From the NCBI GenBank assembly GCA_027484315.1, contig JAIXTE010000089.1, positions 1 to 64,000 of the forward strand: a DNA stretch of 64,000 nucleotides, given 5' to 3'. Within the stretch, counting starts at the first letter, position 1. Every line of letters starts with the position of its first letter. The notes beneath the pieces were generated by a model that saw only the letters and a program-made list of their open reading frames with translations, did not search any database and was not told where the DNA came from. The position numbers and the translations under genes were made by a program. This document shows, one piece after another, positions 16,720-24,877 of the stretch. Source of the stretch: Burkholderiales bacterium (GTDB lineage: Bacteria > Pseudomonadota > Gammaproteobacteria > Burkholderiales > Burkholderiaceae_B).

Positions 16720-17532
16720 ATGAGCAGAGTAATTGTTGTCACGTCCGGGAAGGGTGGCGTGGGCAAAACAAATACGAGCGCAAGCTTTTCTGCAGGACTT
16801 GCTATGCGCGGGTACAAAACCGTCGTCATTGACTTTGATGTTGGACTGAGGAATCTGGACCTGGTTATGGGCTGCGAGCGTCGTGTTGTTTACGATCTCG
16901 TTAACGTAATTCAAGGTGAGGCGACGTTGAATCAGGCTTTGATCAAAGACAAGCAAGTCGACAAGCTATACATTCTCCCCGCAAGCCAGACGAAAGATAA
17001 AGACTGCCTCACTGAGGCGGGCGTAGAAGCTGTAATCGATGAACTGTCTCGAATGGGGTTCGACTACATTGTATGCGACAGCCCGGCCGGTATTGAGCGG
17101 GGTGCCATCATGGCGCTAACCTTTGCCGACGAGGCAATCGTTGTTACAAACCCGGAGATCTCCTCAATACGGGATTCAGACAGAATTATCGGTGTACTAC
17201 AATCCAAATCGAAGAGAGCAAAGCAAGGCGGGGTCGCGGTTAAGGAACACCTTCTGATTACAAGGTACAACCCCACGAGAGTCACAAATCAAGAAATGCT
17301 CTCGATCGAGGATGTTGTCGGCCTTCTGCGCGTACCGTTAATAGGGGTTATCCCGGAATCTGAAAAGGTATTGGCTTCTTCAAACTCAGGTACTCCAGTT
17401 ATCCATCACGAAGGGGATCCTGCATCAAACGCATACAAAGATACCGTTGGACGATTCCTCGGTGAGGAGATTCCTCTGCGGTATAAAAAAAAAAAAAAAA
17501 AGGGTTTCTTCAAAAGACTGATAGGAGCCTAA
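16720..17532 (+). CDS. minD: Septum-site ATPase MinD
   Basis: MinD is a membrane-binding ATPase that with MinE oscillates to keep FtsZ from the poles. The 270-aa protein starts with the deviant Walker A SGKGGVGKTNTSAS and contains FDVGLRNLDLVMGCERRVVY and CDSPAGIE, which place it in true MinD rather than FlhG or ParA. It ends in the amphipathic membrane-targeting helix KKGFFKRLIGA. Just before that helix the gene carries 17 consecutive A (17485-17501). It is followed at once by minE; minC is not adjacent and not in the window. Confidence 0.96.
   Translation: MSRVIVVTSGKGGVGKTNTSASFSAGLAMRGYKTVVIDFDVGLRNLDLVMGCERRVVYDLVNVIQGEATLNQALIKDKQVDKLYILPASQTKDKDCLTEAGVEAVIDELSRMGFDYIVCDSPAGIERGAIMALTFADEAIVVTNPEISSIRDSDRIIGVLQSKSKRAKQGGVAVKEHLLITRYNPTRVTNQEMLSIEDVVGLLRVPLIGVIPESEKVLASSNSGTPVIHHEGDPASNAYKDTVGRFLGEEIPLRYKKKKKKGFFKRLIGA
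17485..17501 (+). repeat. A17 homopolymer inside minD
   Basis: The run encodes consecutive lysines immediately before the membrane-targeting helix. Loss of one A would give a stop six codons after the run, and gain of one would read past the minD stop in another frame; both replace the membrane anchor. Such tracts are prone to replication and transcription slippage. Confidence 0.9.
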
Positions 17533-17533
17533 A

Positions 17534-17818
17534 ATGGGATTTTTCACCAGTTTATTAAAACCTAAAGAAGAAAATACCGCACACGCAGCGAAGGAAAGAC
17601 TGCAACTAATGATTGCAGCGCAAAGAGCGTCCGTTGGGCATGATAGAAGCGAAACCTTCATAGATCCGAAGTTGATGTACAAAATACAAGCTGAGGTCGT
17701 TCTCGTTCTAGAGAAATATTTGTCTATAAATCGCGACGAGATGAAGATTGAGATTTCTCAAGTTGACGATCGGACAGAAGTGCTTGAACTGAATGTCCCG
17801 ATTTTAGATAAAAAGTAA
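17534..17818 (+). CDS. minE: Cell-division topological specificity factor MinE
   Basis: MinE stimulates MinD ATPase and drives the Min oscillation. The 94-aa length is normal. The N-terminal membrane-binding stretch (MGFFTSLL), the MinD-contact helix (AKERLQLMIAAQR) and the C-terminal dimerisation domain (KMKIEISQVD-like, here EMKIEISQVDD) are all visible. It starts one base after the minD stop and is followed by a terminator, so minDE form the end of a transcript. Confidence 0.96.
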   Translation: MGFFTSLLKPKEENTAHAAKERLQLMIAAQRASVGHDRSETFIDPKLMYKIQAEVVLVLEKYLSINRDEMKIEISQVDDRTEVLELNVPILDKK

Positions 17819-17828
17819 GACCAAGAAG

Positions 17829-17853
17829 AAAGGGGCTCAATAGCCCCTTTTTT
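17829..17853 (+). terminator. Rho-independent terminator after minE
   Basis: A 9-bp perfect stem (17829-17837 with 17842-17850), a 4-base loop and a T run to 17853. It may also serve the convergent gene at 17895, since the other strand is also T-rich after the stem. Confidence 0.85.
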
Positions 17854-17894
17854 CTGGACGACGTAAAGTCACGCGCACTAAGGTGCGATACGTG

Positions 17895-19970
17895 TCAAAG
17901 GCCAGGAGATTTGTTTTTGAGTTTCCGGTTTGATTCTTCTGAAATCTTCAGAAGACTTTGAGCAAAAACACCCATAGCTGTTCTTGGCTTAACATGGCTG
18001 TCTGCTATCCAATTTCCAATCTCGCTGGACGACTCCACGAGTGACTTAAGATGCTGATTAAATGCATCAGCCCCCCTCTTAGATTGCCTAGGCTTTGCTG
18101 GAATCTCTCCTGAACCCTTCGCATTAAAGTATTCAGTGGCGTACCCGGGCAGGGTTTCGAAGTCAGAATCCAATAAGAATGATTTAGCCGACGCCTGCTC
18201 TACCGTTGAAACTCCGCGTATCAACCCGCTAGACGATAAAAATGCAAATGCTTCCTGATTGGGGTTTCTGCGAAAACGGCTGTCTTTATCTTCATTCTTA
18301 AAGAAGGATACGCGCTTCAAATCTGGATGGGCGCCATCTTTAGCAAAATTTTGGAGTGACAACCTATTGGATTCAAGATTCTGTGAGGATATGGTGAATG
18401 CCCCCAGTCTTGTTTCCCAGTATTCAAATGAGTTTGATGTAACAGCACCTGGAAAAAATGACTGTATTCCGGTGTAAACGGCCAATGACAACACGGCATC
18501 CATTGTGGGCCTTGAGTGTCCGGCGCAAGCGGATAGCCGATTTATGGAATCGATGTGATTCTCAAGGTTGCGAACGTTCTTACGATCCGAGAAGTCCATG
18601 AGAGAAAGGTCGATTCCCATAGGAAGCTGTTTTGGATTATTCAAAACAAGATTCTTGAGGGACCTGATAATTGAGTGACCGGGATTGTCGGCTGGAGAAA
18701 AGCCCTGCATATGGTTGAGACGAAATTGCTCTCTGCTAAATCCTACATCGCCAGTGAAGCCATCGACGTGAATCGCCACTTCATGATCCTTGATGATCAA
18801 CCCTGAGTAAACAAGCGTGGCAAAACGATCAAATGCTTTTGATCTACTGCATCTGTCGGACACGTAGTCCACAAATCTTGAAACGCTCTCAAACCCAGCC
18901 TGACACTCGCCCAGAGATTGTAGTAATGCTGAGGATGACGAAACCCGAAACTTCGGCGCCGCGCTATCCGCGGAGTGGGTTCCTGCTCGTAAACTATCGA
19001 TTTTCTCTGCAGCGTTCCTTACAACATCAATGGGAATCGTGCTGAGTGCTGACAGACCTTTTTGTGAAGGGGCCTCTCCTGAGGCTACATAGTTGAGTAC
19101 ATCGAGCAAGCCTGGAGATTGAATTTTGAGCAGACAAAGTTTTGCAAATAGAATTGACGCGTCCTTTAGGAAATCCTCGGGGGCCTCTCCTTCTTCGAAA
19201 AAAGACATAAGCTTTTCGTGTATTTGATGGGGATCCCTACTCCAGATAGCATCGAATGCACTTTGGTCTCCAACAAAATTAATCTGACCTCCAGAGACAA
19301 CAAGTCTGTTTTCCCCGAATTCCGGGATTTGGTATCCATTTTTTGATTGTGACTTGGTCAGCTTTAAGGCATAAATCCTCGACAAATACTCAGCGATTCC
19401 AGCATCTTGGCTGTCAAGACGAAACTCTGAAACAAGTGCTTCAGTTGCAACGTCCGACGTATTGCTTACAATGATTCCCCCGAGGCTGTCCGTGGGGGAA
19501 GGTTTAAACCGGTCGATAAAATCAAGGGTATCCTGGTTGCCACGAAAAAATACGCCCTCCTTATCTATAACAAAACCTTCCAGATCCTTCATTCGTCCGC
19601 TTTTCTCCAACACATCCATGAAGTTTGATTTCTTCACGAATTCATAAAGAGGCGATTCATACTTCTTGTTGTCCAGAGCGTAATTAATGAGATCGGGGAG
19701 ATCACCCCTGGGGATCGAAAGCAAATTAAGCTTGGCTATGAACTGGGATGCTTCTGCTATCGCCGGCTGATCTAGGGATCGGGTTTGCTTGATGTTGGCT
19801 AGACCAATGGCAACGATAGACGGATTCAGGTTTTCGATAAGGATGCCTGCCTCGACTTCCCGTTGATCTTCCGATGGACGTGGGATTTCAGAAGGTTGAG
19901 CCAGGCTTTCTGCGGGAGAATGCTGAATCCTGGCCCTCGACTGATATCCGGTGAGTCTCATATCATCCAA
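17895..19970 (-). CDS. Hypothetical protein, 691 aa
   Basis: No family was recognised. The protein is soluble and predicted mainly helical, with no signal peptide or membrane segment, and with a polar N-terminus of about 40 residues. Segments such as DASILFAKLCLLKI and EASQFIAKLNLLSI occur twice with similar spacing, hinting at an internal duplication of a helical module. Its start overlaps the preceding 85-aa gene by 8 bases. Its size and position between minE and dnaB suggest a replicon-specific protein, with no functional clue. Confidence 0.7.
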   Translation of the reverse strand: MDDMRLTGYQSRARIQHSPAESLAQPSEIPRPSEDQREVEAGILIENLNPSIVAIGLANIKQTRSLDQPAIAEASQFIAKLNLLSIPRGDLPDLINYALDNKKYESPLYEFVKKSNFMDVLEKSGRMKDLEGFVIDKEGVFFRGNQDTLDFIDRFKPSPTDSLGGIIVSNTSDVATEALVSEFRLDSQDAGIAEYLSRIYALKLTKSQSKNGYQIPEFGENRLVVSGGQINFVGDQSAFDAIWSRDPHQIHEKLMSFFEEGEAPEDFLKDASILFAKLCLLKIQSPGLLDVLNYVASGEAPSQKGLSALSTIPIDVVRNAAEKIDSLRAGTHSADSAAPKFRVSSSSALLQSLGECQAGFESVSRFVDYVSDRCSRSKAFDRFATLVYSGLIIKDHEVAIHVDGFTGDVGFSREQFRLNHMQGFSPADNPGHSIIRSLKNLVLNNPKQLPMGIDLSLMDFSDRKNVRNLENHIDSINRLSACAGHSRPTMDAVLSLAVYTGIQSFFPGAVTSNSFEYWETRLGAFTISSQNLESNRLSLQNFAKDGAHPDLKRVSFFKNEDKDSRFRRNPNQEAFAFLSSSGLIRGVSTVEQASAKSFLLDSDFETLPGYATEYFNAKGSGEIPAKPRQSKRGADAFNQHLKSLVESSSEIGNWIADSHVKPRTAMGVFAQSLLKISEESNRKLKNKSPGL

Positions 19971-20220
19971 CCGAACTTAGTGAACGCTGGGATGGACGAG
20001 GAAATCTGGCCTGAAGGGATTTGGTGTTTTTAAGCCATTTAATCGGCTTCTCGGACAACATGACCGAGTAGTCGATGGCTTGGTTTGAACGCAAGAAGGT
20101 CAGGTCTAAATGAGATAAATCCTCATGGTTGATTACTGAAAACTGGTTGACCCCAATACGGGACACCTGAAATTTAAAGTCAGGATTGCTGCAATGGACC
20201 ACAGAAAAAAGTACTAACAT
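19963..20220 (-). CDS. Hypothetical protein, 85 aa
   Basis: No domain recognised. ATG 20220 is preceded by GGGAG about 8 bases upstream. The stop overlaps the start of the 17895-19970 gene by 8 bases, which favours a real, coupled gene. Its upstream region carries a copy of the shared regulatory block. Confidence 0.5.
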   Translation of the reverse strand: MLVLFSVVHCSNPDFKFQVSRIGVNQFSVINHEDLSHLDLTFLRSNQAIDYSVMLSEKPIKWLKNTKSLQARFPRPSQRSLSSVG

Positions 20221-20242
20221 ACCCCATCTCCCACATGATATT

Positions 20243-20260
20243 TTTACTTACGATATGTAT
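20243..20260 (-). promoter_or_regulatory. Shared upstream block, 20220-gene copy
   Basis: These 18 bases match 12918-12935 with one difference. The block sits 23 bases before the start of the 85-aa gene, a distance comparable to that in the 12892 copy. Confidence 0.45.
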
Positions 20261-20399
20261 GCTAGCACAAAGTACCAGACAGTCAAGTTAATGAGACCAC
20301 CAAAACGCAGAACCAAGGGCACCCTGAAATAGTATCGAGAACCCCAATTGGAAGTTGAACTCTCACGGTAGAAGAGACGACATAAAGTATGAGGATGTT

Positions 20400-20596
20400 C
20401 TTAACTAATGGAGCCGGGAAGGAGGATTAAGTAAAGCTGTAGCGCCTACATGACCGCAGGTATTGGACAGTAGCGGCTATCGGTTTGATGGGAAGGTCAA
20501 TCAGTGCAACAAGCCCGAAGGGCGATAAAGGGCTTGTTGTAAGGAACCCGATATAAGTGCGGTTCTACGGATTCCTTACAGTGGTACAACCTTTCG
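20400..20596. ncRNA. Candidate structured RNA or cis element upstream of the dnaB stop
   Basis: No open reading frame is convincing between 20261 and 20596. Several inverted repeats lie close together: TGTAG/CTACA with a 3-base loop (20438-20450), CAACAAGCCC/GGGCTTGTTG (20507-20516, 20530-20539) and TGTAAGGAA/TTCCTTACA (20538-20546, 20572-20580). GCCC at 20513 can pair either with GGGC at 20520 or GGGC at 20530, so two structures compete. It could be a small RNA, a regulatory element or part of an origin. Strand and boundaries are not known. Confidence 0.35.
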
Positions 20597-22009
20597 TTAA
20601 TAACCTTCGGGAACGCCGTAGTAATCAACAAATTTGGCTGTCTGCGACAGAAATCGTAGGCGCACTGTGCCTATGGGGCCGTTTCTCTGCTTGCCAATAA
20701 TGATCTCTGCCACGCCACGATCGGGGGTGTCTGGATTGTAGACCTCATCACGGTAAACGAACATGATCACATCGGCATCCTGCTCGATCGCCCCACTCTC
20801 GCGTAGGTCAGACATGATTGGTCGCTTGTTGGCGCGCTGTTCAAGTGATCGATTAAGTTGAGAGAGAACCACCACGGGGCAGTCGAATTCCCTGGCTATC
20901 TTCTTGAGGTCGCGAGATATAGAGGATATTTCTTGCTCCCTGTTATTTGAGGGATTGCTTGAGTTCATCAATTGAAGGTAGTCAATCAAAATCAGCCCAA
21001 TCTTACCCACCTTTCTAGAAAGCTTCCGCGCTCTGGATCTGACATCCGATGGACTCAGGGAATTTGACTCGTCTATATATAGATCGCAATCTGAAAGTTT
21101 TTCCACTCCGTGGGTAAGGCGATTCCAGTCAGGGTCTGCAATCCTTGCGGAGCGAAGGGCTTGTAGGCCAATCCCCGACTCGCTACTCAAAGCCCTAAGA
21201 GAAAGGGCTGCGGCAGGCATCTCAAGGCTGAAAACGAGAGCGGAGGTTTTTTCGATTTGACAAATATTTTTAGCCAATTCAAACGCGAAACTGGTTTTCC
21301 CCATACTAGGCCTGCCAGCGACGATGACGAGGTCCTGCTTTTGAAGCCCGGAAAGATCCTGGTCAAGATCGGCGAACCCTGTCTTAAGTCCGGAAATACC
21401 ACTTGTATCACCAGAATGATACAGGTCATCAATCTTTTCGATATTTGCGACCAAGGCATCGGAGAGTCTGACTAGATCGGTCTTGGACTTACCCTCGTCA
21501 AATAAACCAGAAATCGAATCAGCCAGGACGTCTACGATTCCAGCGCTGCCTTTGTCAAAATCTTGGACAGCCTGGTTTTTGAATGTCCCGAGTAGTTGGA
21601 AAATCTTCCTGCGGTTAGAGTGCTCCTTGACGACTTTTGCGAAATCCAGAGCGTCGTCTGGGTTTGCGGCCAAATAAGAGAGCTCTTGAAGATCCTTAAC
21701 GCTAACAGACCCAGTAATGTCTTTTGATTTTCCAATCGATGCGGCTACGGAAATAACGCCTATTTTTTGCCCATCTTCAAAGAGAGACAGTATTGAACGA
21801 AAGGATGCCTTGCAAAGGGGGTCAACAAAGTCAGCAATGGAAACAGTCTCACAAACTGACTCTATAAGCGCTCCAGTGGCCTCACGACTACCCAAGCTGG
21901 ACAGCAATATTGCCCCGACAAGACCCTTCTCGGAGTCGGCGCAACGCCTTAGAAAATCTGCCGGCAGGCTGTCTGTTGAGGCTCTCTTTGTCTCTAGCAT
22001 GGCTTTCAT
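20597..22009 (-). CDS. dnaB: Replicative DNA helicase DnaB
   Basis: DnaB is the hexameric helicase that unwinds the replication fork. The 470-aa length is normal. The N-terminal domain is followed by the RecA-like motor with Walker A GRPSMGKT at 232-239, Walker B LILIDYLQLM, and the family segments VVVLSQLNRSLEQR and SDLRESGAIEQDADVIMFVYR. AGGAG precedes ATG 22009 at good spacing, and a clear sigma-70 promoter lies upstream. Its divergence and isolated position suggest a replicon-borne helicase working with the primase at 8106-10064; a chromosomal origin cannot be excluded. Confidence 0.95.
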   Translation of the reverse strand: MKAMLETKRASTDSLPADFLRRCADSEKGLVGAILLSSLGSREATGALIESVCETVSIADFVDPLCKASFRSILSLFEDGQKIGVISVAASIGKSKDITGSVSVKDLQELSYLAANPDDALDFAKVVKEHSNRRKIFQLLGTFKNQAVQDFDKGSAGIVDVLADSISGLFDEGKSKTDLVRLSDALVANIEKIDDLYHSGDTSGISGLKTGFADLDQDLSGLQKQDLVIVAGRPSMGKTSFAFELAKNICQIEKTSALVFSLEMPAAALSLRALSSESGIGLQALRSARIADPDWNRLTHGVEKLSDCDLYIDESNSLSPSDVRSRARKLSRKVGKIGLILIDYLQLMNSSNPSNNREQEISSISRDLKKIAREFDCPVVVLSQLNRSLEQRANKRPIMSDLRESGAIEQDADVIMFVYRDEVYNPDTPDRGVAEIIIGKQRNGPIGTVRLRFLSQTAKFVDYYGVPEGY

Positions 22010-22030
22010 AACACTCCTGTTTTTTTATTA

Positions 22031-22059
22031 TTTATACACTATTTCCCTTGTTTTTTCAA
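22031..22059 (-). promoter_or_regulatory. dnaB promoter
   Basis: On the minus strand TTGAAA (22054-22059), a 17-bp spacer and TATAAA (22031-22036). Spacing is ideal for sigma-70. Confidence 0.7.
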
Positions 22060-22095
22060 TAGCCCATCCAATAATGTTGATAAAGCACATCTTTT

Positions 22096-22125
22096 TTGGA
22101 GCATCAATATTTTGTTGCCTATAAT
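22096..22125 (+). promoter_or_regulatory. Promoter of the 22152-24129 operon
   Basis: A perfect TATAAT (22120-22125) with a weak TTGGAG 18 bp upstream. It is divergent from the dnaB promoter. Confidence 0.55.
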
Positions 22126-22151
22126 TTATTCAACTGTGTAAGAGGATAAAC

Positions 22152-22472
22152 ATGTCCACGACTTCTAGCTCAAGATCAATAAATGACCTCATAGAAAGCG
22201 GTCGTCAAAAAAGACTCCAGATAAGCCCGGAGGAACAACGGGAAGCTACAAGACGAATACTTGATAGAGTGCGTCAGCCAAACAGCGTATCAGACGCACC
22301 CGAGGTAGGGGAAACAAGCGGTCTAATTGCGAAGCTAAAACCAAGTTCAATCAGGCAGAGGGGGTTGTTCTGGTTGAGCCAGCTCGGCGCCTTTGCTGAG
22401 GCCATGATGAAAGGAAAGTACAACAGTGCCATGGCTATCAGGGCGTACGAAATGGTTCAATCGATTTCCTAA
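22152..22472 (+). CDS. Hypothetical protein, 106 aa
   Basis: No domain recognised. AGAGG lies 7-8 bases before the ATG. The N-terminal half is Ser/Arg/Glu-rich and likely helical or disordered; the C-terminal half has a short hydrophobic amphipathic region (GLFWLSQLGAFAEAMM). It is the first gene of an operon that continues with the REC-TPR protein 8 bases later, so it may act with it. Confidence 0.65.
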   Translation: MSTTSSSRSINDLIESGRQKRLQISPEEQREATRRILDRVRQPNSVSDAPEVGETSGLIAKLKPSSIRQRGLFWLSQLGAFAEAMMKGKYNSAMAIRAYEMVQSIS

Positions 22473-22480
22473 GGTGTTAA

Positions 22481-23941
22481 GTGAATCCAGTTAAATCAAA
22501 AACAAAATCAAACTCCATGGCTCCCCTTTTGGGTGGGGCTGTCCTAATAGCCGATAGGAATCCATCCGCTCAAAAACCCCTGAAGGATGAGCTGAATTCC
22601 CTTGGAGTTAGAAATATTGAATCTGTCACCGACCTGGGTGAGCTCATGAGGGCCACAAAGAAGTCGTACGACATCATTTTTCTTGATTCCCATTTTAGCG
22701 AGAAACGCAGTGCCGGCTCTATTCTCGAAGAGCTCCGTCTATTGAAAGTTCCATCAAAAACAATGATCTTCGTGATTTCCAACGATCGAAGTTCCGGCTT
22801 CCTTCAGATGCTAATAGAGCACGAGCCAGATGAGTACATCATCAAACCGTACTCGGCAGAAGATGTATCCAAGAAAATCATAAAGGCCTACCAACGAAAG
22901 AAAACGCTACTGCCGATTGATGAGTTGTCTTCCGCGGGAAAAGTTGGTGATGCGCTTGAGGCCGCCGAGCGGCTCTCTGAAGATTTCCCGCAGTACAGAA
23001 AGGAAATTTTTAAAAAGAAGATTGGCTGCCTTGTCAAAAATAACCAGGATGAAAAAGCTCAAGAGTTGCTGAGGCAACAAGTTGTTAAGGAATCTCACCC
23101 TTGGATGGAGGTTGCCCTTGCTAAACTACTTATTGCGCAAGGTGAACTGGAAGAGGCTGATTCGTGGCTGAGAAAGGCACTGAACACAATGCCGGAGTAC
23201 TCCGATTCGGCTGATACCCTGGCCATGTTGCTTCATAGCCAAGGGAAGTCAGATGAGGCGTTAATGGTCCTTGAGGGGCTTGGCGCCGCAGGACAAGGTA
23301 GCGTGCGGAGGGTTCGATTTATGCACGGGCTTGCCGCCATCGTAGGTAACCGGCAGTTAGAAAAAAATCTGATCAACAAAGCGATTGACCGATCGGGTTA
23401 TGGACTACTTGCAGAGGTAAGGGATTATCACCGGCTGGCTTTGATGTACTGCGATGAAGGCAGGATTGATGAAGCGATACAGTCCTGTATTCCGATAAGA
23501 CAATTCGCTGATCCTGTCGATATCGAGGTCATTGAGCCCCTTGTCCGAATAAATGCCGCGCTAAAAAATGGCGAAGAAGGTAAAGCTAGGGAAATACTAT
23601 TCGCATTGGGTAGAAAAATTGACCTTCGCGAACCTAGCCTGTCTTGCTCTGCTTGTTTTGAGCTTGCCAAGGCCTGCTTACAGCTCGGGAAGGAGTCAGC
23701 GGCTGAGAAATATCTGGGATACATCAAAGACAGAAAACACGACTTCTACTTTCAAAGCGAGATCGATGCTCTGTCCAGTGATATTGATGAAGCTCTAAGG
23801 GAAAAGAAACTCGACTCAGAAGGTGAGACGGCTCCAAGGCAGATCGAGAGTAAACCTGTTCTTGATGTTGGTAGCGCCAGGGTGAACGGGGATCTTGCTA
23901 AAAAACTTCAGGGCGTTCTAGCCACGCCGGGTGGACAATGA
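22481..23941 (+). CDS. Response-regulator receiver protein with TPR repeats
   Basis: The N-terminal ~125 residues form a CheY-like receiver: an acidic site in VLIADRN, a likely phospho-acceptor D69 in IIFLDSHF, and the conserved lysine in YIIKPY (K122). The usual pair of N-terminal acids is reduced to one. The rest is an array of TPR units (for example AKLLIAQGELEEADSWLRKA and LALMYCDEGRIDEAIQSCI), so the output is probably a protein-protein contact rather than DNA binding. Start is GTG 22481 with AAGGTG upstream. No histidine kinase is present in the window. A link to flagellar or chemotactic control is possible but not shown. Confidence 0.88.
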   Translation: MNPVKSKTKSNSMAPLLGGAVLIADRNPSAQKPLKDELNSLGVRNIESVTDLGELMRATKKSYDIIFLDSHFSEKRSAGSILEELRLLKVPSKTMIFVISNDRSSGFLQMLIEHEPDEYIIKPYSAEDVSKKIIKAYQRKKTLLPIDELSSAGKVGDALEAAERLSEDFPQYRKEIFKKKIGCLVKNNQDEKAQELLRQQVVKESHPWMEVALAKLLIAQGELEEADSWLRKALNTMPEYSDSADTLAMLLHSQGKSDEALMVLEGLGAAGQGSVRRVRFMHGLAAIVGNRQLEKNLINKAIDRSGYGLLAEVRDYHRLALMYCDEGRIDEAIQSCIPIRQFADPVDIEVIEPLVRINAALKNGEEGKAREILFALGRKIDLREPSLSCSACFELAKACLQLGKESAAEKYLGYIKDRKHDFYFQSEIDALSSDIDEALREKKLDSEGETAPRQIESKPVLDVGSARVNGDLAKKLQGVLATPGGQ

Positions 23942-24129
23942 GCATGGGGAAGAGAAAGAAAGGCGAAGTTATCTATTTTCCTGACAAGGAGCAAATAGAG
24001 CCCCGATTAAGCGAACCTCAATCTATGGCCCGGTTCTTTGCGTTAGTTTTTTTTAGCGGGCGTTGGGGATGGAATCTTAAATCAGATTTTGGCCCGGCTG
24101 TGGAACACGGAAAGACATCAAATAAATAG
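23938..24129 (+). CDS. Small hypothetical protein, 63 aa
   Basis: The ATG overlaps the preceding stop as ATGA, so it is probably translated with the REC-TPR gene. The N-terminus is basic (MGKRKKGEV) and a short hydrophobic stretch (ARFFALVFFSG) sits in the middle. No domain is recognised. Confidence 0.45.
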   Translation: MSMGKRKKGEVIYFPDKEQIEPRLSEPQSMARFFALVFFSGRWGWNLKSDFGPAVEHGKTSNK

Positions 24130-24180
24130 GTTAGCCTGGGCCGAAAAAGTAACAGGATTTTAAAAATTAGCCACAAGAAG

Positions 24181-24783
24181 CTAATCGGAATTGAAAACAG
24201 TTGTCTCAGTCAGGTCAATTAAGATCCTCTCTCCCTCCTCGGTGAGAGTGGCCTCATGAACGGTCCTCTCCACCCCCAGTTTGTTCCGAATGGAAACCTG
24301 CTTAGCACAAAGGATGGGCAGGGCCGGAGACTTCTGGGCTCCCTTCTTTTTTTGAAATAAGTACTGATCTAAGGGCAGGCTTCCCGAAGAGGTGAAGTTA
24401 TCAATAAATCGACGCGTTTCGTTTTCATTTAATCCCATCACTTCAGCCGATGGCTCGATCAGTGCGGGCTTCCCCTCGATAACTTTTAAACATAAAAACA
24501 GGAAAAGAGCGGCCTCGAAAACGAATACCCTGTCGTCCTTAAGCCCTCTAAGTAGTGAGGTACACGTTAAAGCCTTAATAACAAGACTGGCGTCTAAAAC
24601 ACCCAATTCAGCAAGCTTTCGTCTGTCAAATCCAACCCCCCTGCCCTTTGGTTTTGCCGGGGATTTTCTTTCTTCTGGGTCGTCTGTTTCGTTGACCTGG
24701 AAATCAGAAAAGAGGTCTTCTTCAACGATCTTTCGTATTTCGTCATTGATCTCGACAGGCCTGTTTTTTGTTGAACTGATCAC
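24181..24783 (-). CDS. Hypothetical protein, 200 aa, possible winged-helix domain
   Basis: GTG 24783 is chosen as start because AAGGTG is well placed before it; a TTG eight codons upstream is the alternative. The N-terminal ~60 residues are charged and probably disordered. The C-terminal half has a helix MGLNENETRRFIDNF, then a KQVSIRNKLG...HEATLTEEGERIL pattern that loosely resembles MarR-type winged helices, whose final helix often reads LTxxGxxL. Family assignment is uncertain. It is divergent from the 24878 gene. Confidence 0.6.
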   Translation of the reverse strand: MISSTKNRPVEINDEIRKIVEEDLFSDFQVNETDDPEERKSPAKPKGRGVGFDRRKLAELGVLDASLVIKALTCTSLLRGLKDDRVFVFEAALFLFLCLKVIEGKPALIEPSAEVMGLNENETRRFIDNFTSSGSLPLDQYLFQKKKGAQKSPALPILCAKQVSIRNKLGVERTVHEATLTEEGERILIDLTETTVFNSD

Positions 24784-24877
24784 GTGCTCACCTTGACTGA
24801 AAGACAAATGATAGTTTATTCTACTTTATATATGGTACGCAAATATATTGCCTACTCCCGGCAAAAAAAGGCCTCTA

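Noticed and set aside
16720-17532. FlhG (flagellar number regulator) instead of MinD
   Set aside because: The signature residues and the directly adjacent minE identify true MinD.
20400-20596. tRNA, tmRNA, RNase P RNA or group II intron domain V
   Set aside because: Hairpins are present but none of the conserved core bases or tag sequence of these RNAs could be matched.
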